Assembly (NCBI GenBank): GCA_948896875.1
Contig: CAQUWW010000053.1
Span: 1 to 10,628, forward strand
DNA from: an uncultured Acetatifactor sp.
Lineage (GTDB): Bacteria; Bacillota; Clostridia; Lachnospirales; Lachnospiraceae
Direction of reading: 5' to 3'
DNA: 10,628 bases
Below are positions 6,653-10,628 of this stretch, piece by piece. Below the pieces are notes generated by a model. That model was not told where the DNA came from and did no database searches. It was given only the letters and a program-made list of their open reading frames with translations. The translations under genes and the position numbers were made by a program. Position 1 is the stretch's first letter. Each line of letters starts with the position of its first letter.

Positions 6653-7477
6653 TTATTCCTGTGCGCTGTAGGGATCCAGGATGATTTTCAACTGTTCCCC
6701 CAGCTGATCAATAAGCAGGACCAGCAGGACCAGGACAAGGCCGGGCAGTACTGCGGGCCACCACATTCCCGCCGAGAGATAGCGCATACTTTCGGAGAGA
6801 ATGATTCCAATTGCGGGCTGCTCGGGCGGAAGACCAAAGCCCAGAAAGGAGACGGATGCCTCATGAAGGATGGCGGGGGGGAACATGAGGATCAGCCCCA
6901 CCAGGAATTGGGGAACCAGATGAGGCAAGAGATGGTGCATCAGAATCCATCCGGTGGATTTTCCGAGCTTGTGGGAGATGGCAACATACTGTCTGGAACG
7001 CAGCTGCAGAACCTCGCCTCGAATCAAACGGGCCAGGCTGCACCAGTGGGTGGCAGTAATGCCGATGAGAAGTCCTTTTAAGCCACGTCCCATGGCAAAG
7101 GAGATCAGGATGACAAGAACAGTATGAGGAATACTCATCACCAGATCAATCAGCCAGTTGACAATAGCATCTATCCATTTGGATCCGGCTGCGGCGGCAA
7201 TTCCCACGAACAAGGCGATCACCGCACTGAGAGCGGAGGCGGTCAGCCCCACGGTCATACTGATTGCCATTCCTTTAAAAGTGCGTATAAAAAGGTCACG
7301 TCCCAGTGCGTCGGTGCCGAAGGGATGTCCCCAGGAAGGCGGTTGTCCGGCATACAGGAAGTTCCCCTCTGCGGCGTCTCCGGGAATCAGACTGCCGAAA
7401 GCATAGAAAAAAATTACAATGCCTGCCATGAGGATGGTCAGAATCATAACTTTGGTACGATGATTTGTTTTCTTCAT
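6653..7477 (-). CDS. ABC transporter permease, second (OppC/DppC/NikC-like)
   Basis: A 274-residue inner-membrane permease. It has an N-terminal membrane segment (MILTILMAGIVIFFYAF), the family motif GTDALGRDLF (about residues 53-62), and five further hydrophobic segments in the BPD-type core. The cytoplasmic coupling loop is QYVAISHKLGKSTGWI followed by HHLLPHL, which docks on an ATPase. The typical late motif EASVSFLGFGLPP is present, and the protein ends in ILDPYSAQE, close to the family's L-D-P-R/Y ending. Its start overlaps the stop of the first permease by 4 bp (ATGA at 7474-7477), the usual coupled arrangement for this pair. An SD (GAGAGGCGG) precedes the ATG. With its partner it forms the channel for whatever the binding lipoprotein delivers. 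Confidence 0.95.
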   Translation of the reverse strand: MKKTNHRTKVMILTILMAGIVIFFYAFGSLIPGDAAEGNFLYAGQPPSWGHPFGTDALGRDLFIRTFKGMAISMTVGLTASALSAVIALFVGIAAAAGSKWIDAIVNWLIDLVMSIPHTVLVILISFAMGRGLKGLLIGITATHWCSLARLIRGEVLQLRSRQYVAISHKLGKSTGWILMHHLLPHLVPQFLVGLILMFPPAILHEASVSFLGFGLPPEQPAIGIILSESMRYLSAGMWWPAVLPGLVLVLLVLLIDQLGEQLKIILDPYSAQE

Positions 7478-8469
7478 TTTTCCGCCTCTCTGATCCGGGG
7501 ATCAATGATGCCGTAAAGCAGGTTTGCAATCATATTGCCTGTGCAGACAAACAGGGCGGAGAATAGCGTGATACCCAGGAGCAAAGGGACATCGCCGCCC
7601 AGTCCGGCGGCAGATACCGCGCTGCCAAGTCCCGGATAGCTGAACACATTTTCCGCCATGACGGAACCGCCGAATAATTCCGCAAAAGAGGTAAACTGCA
7701 GAGTCAGCGCAGGAAGAAGTATATTGCGCAGACCATGCCGACGGAGAATTGTGAGATTTCTTTCTCCTCTGGCCCGCGCAAACAGGATGTATTCACTGTG
7801 AAGCACATCAATCAGTTTTTGCCGGGTATGCAGAGCGATATTGGCAAAGGACATCAGACTTAAGGTAAAAGCAGGCAAGATGAGATGATGAAGCTTTTGC
7901 CACAGAGTGACATCCTGGCCGCGCACACCGATGGGACTGGAGAAGCCTATGGGGAACCATTTCAGTCCTACGGAAAATACCAGAAGGAGTACAAGCCCCA
8001 GCCAGAAAGTGGGAACAGAACTTAGGAGATAACAGACTTTTTTCAGGAGTTTATCCGCCCATTTATCCTGGTTCATTCCCATGACACAGCCCAGTACAAA
8101 ACCGATGATACCTGCCGACAGCCAGGCACACAGCATCAGCGCCAGAGAATTCAGAAACCGTTCTCTGATGATATCCGCAACCGGTCTGCGGAAAAGGGCA
8201 GACTCCCCCAGATTCCCCTGCAGCAGTCCGGACAGCCAGCCCAGGCAGCGTTCCAGGGGCGGTTCATTTACGCCCCAATAGGCTTCGATTTCGGCCCGTT
8301 GTTCCGGGGAAACGGCTGTTCCAAGACCCAGAATATATTGCTGTACCGGATCAATCGGCGACGCATTGATCAGCACAAAAGAAAGGATACTTACGGCCGC
8401 CAGTAAGGTAAGCATTCGGATACCATATAAAAGGAAGATACGGACGAGACGCCCCAAAGTTCTTCGCAT
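7474..8469 (-). CDS. ABC transporter permease, first (OppB/DppB/NikB-like)
   Basis: A 331-residue inner-membrane permease with the expected six hydrophobic segments. The first is LLAAVSILSFVLINASPIDP; the external domain includes LGLGTAVSPEQ, YWGVNEPP and GNLGES. The coupling loop SEYILFARARGERNLTILRR then HGLRNILLPAL is the OppB-type EAA-like motif, and VFSYPGLG and a final IIDPRIRE are family landmarks. An upstream in-frame ATG at 8481 has no SD. ATG 8469 is preceded 6 bases away by AGG of GAGGTG, which itself overlaps the 8481 codon, so 8469 is chosen. Hairpin B separates it from the binding-protein gene upstream. Its stop overlaps the start of the second permease. Confidence 0.95.
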   Translation of the reverse strand: MRRTLGRLVRIFLLYGIRMLTLLAAVSILSFVLINASPIDPVQQYILGLGTAVSPEQRAEIEAYWGVNEPPLERCLGWLSGLLQGNLGESALFRRPVADIIRERFLNSLALMLCAWLSAGIIGFVLGCVMGMNQDKWADKLLKKVCYLLSSVPTFWLGLVLLLVFSVGLKWFPIGFSSPIGVRGQDVTLWQKLHHLILPAFTLSLMSFANIALHTRQKLIDVLHSEYILFARARGERNLTILRRHGLRNILLPALTLQFTSFAELFGGSVMAENVFSYPGLGSAVSAAGLGGDVPLLLGITLFSALFVCTGNMIANLLYGIIDPRIREAEK

Positions 8470-8490
8470 AAAACACCTCATGTAGTATAT

Positions 8491-8530
8491 GATTCATGGC
8501 AATCCAATCCTCGCAGCTGTGGATTGGATC
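8491..8530 (-). other. Intergenic hairpin B, 9-bp perfect stem after the binding-protein gene
   Basis: ATCCAATCC (8502-8510) pairs perfectly with GGATTGGAT (8521-8529) around a 10-base loop containing the palindrome CAGCTG. It begins 2 bases after the stop of the binding-protein gene, in the transcribed direction. The flank GATTCATGGCAAT (8491-8503) matches 12 of 13 bases of the same flank at hairpin A. Two stem pairs (C8504-G8527, C8505-G8526) replace A-T and G-C pairs of hairpin A. No T-run follows, so read-through into the permease genes is expected. Confidence 0.7.
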
Positions 8531-8531
8531 C

Positions 8532-10142
8532 TTAGTTCCAGGTCCACTCCTGCAGATTCTGGATCAGAGGCAGTCCGTGGCCATGACCGTGGATGGGCTG
8601 ATTTCCAATGGAGAGTCCGTCGCGGACATAGGTGACATGATCCAGATTGACAATCCAGACCCAGGGGCATTCTCCCTGCATGGCGGTACCGGTGGTGCCG
8701 TCCCATTGAACCTTCTTCCAGTTTTCATTGGCCTCCTGGACGGTCAGGGCTTTCATTGCAGCATTCAGATACCCGTCGGTCACATCGCTTCTGTAACCTT
8801 CCGGATTGTAAAAATCGTCCAGCAGAGCCCCTTCGGAACGGTACAGATAGTAGGTTTCATTGGGAATGGCAGAGCCCCATCCCATCATGACGGCTTCGGA
8901 AAACATACGTTGAGAGATTTCATCCCAGCTTGTGCCTTCCACATGAATCCGGATACCGATATCCTTCACCTGCTCTGCGGCCGCCATGGCGACAGCCTGA
9001 CGAACAGAGTCCCCGGAAGGATAAATACAGGAAAATTCCGCTTTTAGCCCCTCTTTTTCCACAATTCCATCGCCGTCCGTATCCTGCCAGCCGGCATCTG
9101 CCAGAAGCTTTTTGGCGTATGCCATATCGGTTTCCAGCACCACTTCCGGGTTGTTCCAGGGCATTCCGTCATTCTCAGAGTAGGCAGGTCTGCCGAAGCC
9201 ATTCAGCACCACATCCGCAACCTGCTGTCTGTCAATGGCGCAGGCGATGGCCTGCCGGATCTCGAGATTGCAGGTCACATTGTTGCCGATGGGGGCGCCG
9301 TTTGCTGTAGTTTCCCCTGTATTCGGCACTACGGGAAGGGTAAAGCCGCGGTTATCCGCGGAGGGAATGGATTCCACATGATACCCTGGGACGCTTGTCT
9401 TACCCAAAGTGGCGGAAGAGTAGGCCACATCCACCTGTCCTGCCTGCACGGCGGCCAGAGCGGCATCCTCGGACATAAAGACAACGGTGACATTACGAAT
9501 GGCAGGCGTCCCGCCGTAGTAATCTTCATTGGCGGTAAAGAGGATCTGTTCCTGTGGCTTCCATTCAACGAATTTATAGGGGCCGGAACCAATGGGACTC
9601 AAGCCGTAATTCTCATCGTAGACATGCTCGGGAACGATGCCCACCGACGCAAGGGTGTTGAGGAAGATGGACGCAGGCTGAGTCAGAGTCACCACAAGGG
9701 TTGCATCATCCAGAGGGACAGCACTTTCCATATAAGTCAGGTCCACAGAGCCCTGTGCCGTTTTGGCCGTTTCCAGAGTAAAAGCCACATCGGCCGCCGT
9801 GACTTTTTCGCCGTCAGTGAAGAAGGCGTCGTCACGGATGGTGAAGGTCCATGTCAGGCCGTCGGCGGAGAGACTGTAGTCGGCGGCCAGATCCTTTTCA
9901 AAGGCCAGATCGGAAGTGTATCTTACAAGGGTGCTCTGGACAATAGGAGAGTTGCCATGTCCCCAGCCCTGTGTGGGGTCCAGAGTTTCCGGCTCGGAAC
10001 CGATGGCGATTACCACGCTGTCCTTCGGCATTTCGAGGGAAATACTGTCTCCGGTCCCCTGGACAGAACGGTTCCCACAGGCGGTCAGGAAAAAAAGCAG
10101 TAGAATTGCCATAAGCAGGGGATACATTTTTTTGAAATTCAT
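8532..10142 (-). CDS. Extracellular solute-binding lipoprotein, family 5 (peptide/nickel type), probable nickel role
   Basis: A 536-residue SBP_bac_5 family protein that captures substrate outside the cell and delivers it to the permeases. The N-terminus is a lipoprotein signal: two Lys, a hydrophobic core, then lipobox LTAC, so Cys22 would be lipidated. Family landmarks include IGSEPETLDP near the mature start, the segment from ADGLTWTFTIRDDAFFTDG to KVTAADVAFTLE, GSGPYKFVEW, and IRQAIACAIDRQQVADVVLNG. The C-terminus carries IHGHGHG (517-523; His518, 520, 522), a plausible metal site that ordinary peptide-binding relatives are not expected to share. Together with larC just upstream this favours nickel or a nickel chelate, but peptides cannot be excluded. 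Start ATG 10142 has AAAGGA 9 bases upstream. A 41-base gap separates it from larC with no terminator, so they should be co-transcribed. Confidence 0.93.
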   Translation of the reverse strand: MNFKKMYPLLMAILLLFFLTACGNRSVQGTGDSISLEMPKDSVVIAIGSEPETLDPTQGWGHGNSPIVQSTLVRYTSDLAFEKDLAADYSLSADGLTWTFTIRDDAFFTDGEKVTAADVAFTLETAKTAQGSVDLTYMESAVPLDDATLVVTLTQPASIFLNTLASVGIVPEHVYDENYGLSPIGSGPYKFVEWKPQEQILFTANEDYYGGTPAIRNVTVVFMSEDAALAAVQAGQVDVAYSSATLGKTSVPGYHVESIPSADNRGFTLPVVPNTGETTANGAPIGNNVTCNLEIRQAIACAIDRQQVADVVLNGFGRPAYSENDGMPWNNPEVVLETDMAYAKKLLADAGWQDTDGDGIVEKEGLKAEFSCIYPSGDSVRQAVAMAAAEQVKDIGIRIHVEGTSWDEISQRMFSEAVMMGWGSAIPNETYYLYRSEGALLDDFYNPEGYRSDVTDGYLNAAMKALTVQEANENWKKVQWDGTTGTAMQGECPWVWIVNLDHVTYVRDGLSIGNQPIHGHGHGLPLIQNLQEWTWN

Positions 10143-10183
10143 GGAGCTTTGTCCTTTCGGTTTCTTTTTTGGATTTCCGTGGC

Positions 10184-10628
10184 TTATCCTTCTTTTATCA
10201 GAGAGACTGCCTCGGAAATACTGATCTTTTTCTCCTTTGCGATCCGGGAAAGATCATCGTACTCGTATTTGATACGCTCCACACCGTAGCCGGAGGATAC
10301 TTTGCACCTGACAGGTCCGCAGGCTGTGTCCAATGTCTCGATACGGCGGTCGAGTACATAGCGGCGAAGCTTATTTTCCCGGATGCCGATGGTTGTGGTA
10401 TGCCGGAAGATGGACCTGAGAATTGCGTCTCTGTCAGATTCCCGACACATGACATGGAGCAGAATACCAGGTCTGGATTTTTTCATGCCGATGGGAACCG
10501 TATATACGTCAAGGGCGCCGTCCTGGAAAAGCTGTTCCATGGCAAAGCCCATTGCCTCGGCGGTCATATCGTCCACATTGCAGCTCAGCTCACAGATTTC
10601 GTCCTCTGCGGTATCTGCTTCCCCCAGC
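10184..10628 (-). CDS. larC: LarC, nickel-pincer cofactor biosynthesis protein, C-terminal part (5' end outside window)
   Basis: The frame is open from the window edge to a stop at 10184-10186, about 148 codons. The GTG at 10576 is internal, because the conserved motif CNVDDMTAEAMGFAMEQLF starts just before it (family: TNIDDMTxE). Further landmarks are GALDVYTVPIGMKKSRPG, RHTTTIGIRENKLRRYVL, the GPVRCKVS strand, and the ending KYEYDD..RIA with a helix. LarC is the CTP-dependent cyclometallase that inserts nickel into the pincer nucleotide made by LarB and LarE, for use by LarA-type racemases and epimerases. The visible part corresponds to the LarC2 region. In some lactobacilli larC is split into larC1 and larC2, joined by programmed frameshifting; the junction would be near or beyond this edge. 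It is the most upstream visible gene of the transporter operon. Confidence 0.93.
   Translation of the reverse strand, partial: LGEADTAEDEICELSCNVDDMTAEAMGFAMEQLFQDGALDVYTVPIGMKKSRPGILLHVMCRESDRDAILRSIFRHTTTIGIRENKLRRYVLDRRIETLDTACGPVRCKVSSGYGVERIKYEYDDLSRIAKEKKISISEAVSLIKEG

Noticed and set aside
9378..10103. Long plus-strand frame (241 codons) opposite the binding-protein gene
   Set aside because: It shadows a clearly recognised family-5 binding protein; its translation shows no domain.
10150..10200. Hairpin GGAT/ATCC in the gap between larC and the binding-protein gene as a third copy of the intergenic element
   Set aside because: The stem is 4 bp and it lacks the shared GATTCATG flank and loop bases.

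Overview
The window looks like a chromosome segment from a gut-type Firmicute, most likely a Lachnospiraceae or related Clostridia. This is judged from moderate GC, strong purine-rich Shine-Dalgarno (SD) sites, a mix of ATG starts, and the protein families present. No rRNA, tRNA, CRISPR array or intact mobile element is visible. Family assignments come from motif recognition by eye, not from a database search.

Left part (1-1907, plus strand) is an accessory patch of partial and unfamiliar genes. It opens with the C-terminus of a ToxN/AbiQ-type (type III toxin-antitoxin) endoribonuclease, cut by the window edge. A possible decayed minus-strand fragment follows. Next comes a tight two-gene unit: an uncharacterised protein with a Cys/His cluster, then a protein resembling C39/papain-like cysteine peptidases. 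The patch ends in a 55-codon remnant of the N-terminus of an 'AAA-ATPase-like' protein. Its stop codon overlaps the start of the next gene.

Middle part: a complete sodium-coupled amino-acid symporter of the NSS/SNF family (1904-3268, plus) converges on a two-gene minus-strand operon. That operon encodes a DegV-family fatty-acid-binding protein followed by a Cof-type HAD phosphatase. A near-consensus promoter (TTGTCA, 17 bp, TATAAT) sits just ahead of it at 4975-5003.

Right part (5047-10628, minus strand) is one long operon, read from the right edge leftwards: larC (C-terminal part), a substrate-binding lipoprotein, two permeases and two ATPases of the peptide/nickel ABC family. LarC installs nickel in the nickel-pincer nucleotide cofactor of lactate racemase-type enzymes. 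The linked binding protein ends in a His-Gly-His-Gly-His motif. The simplest reading is a nickel (or nickel-chelate) importer feeding cofactor assembly.

The most unusual signal is a pair of related intergenic hairpins inside this operon (6604-6645 and 8491-8530). They share flanks and loop bases, but two adjacent stem pairs differ by compensatory changes. This suggests a selected RNA structure, perhaps one that sets the ratio of transporter subunits.
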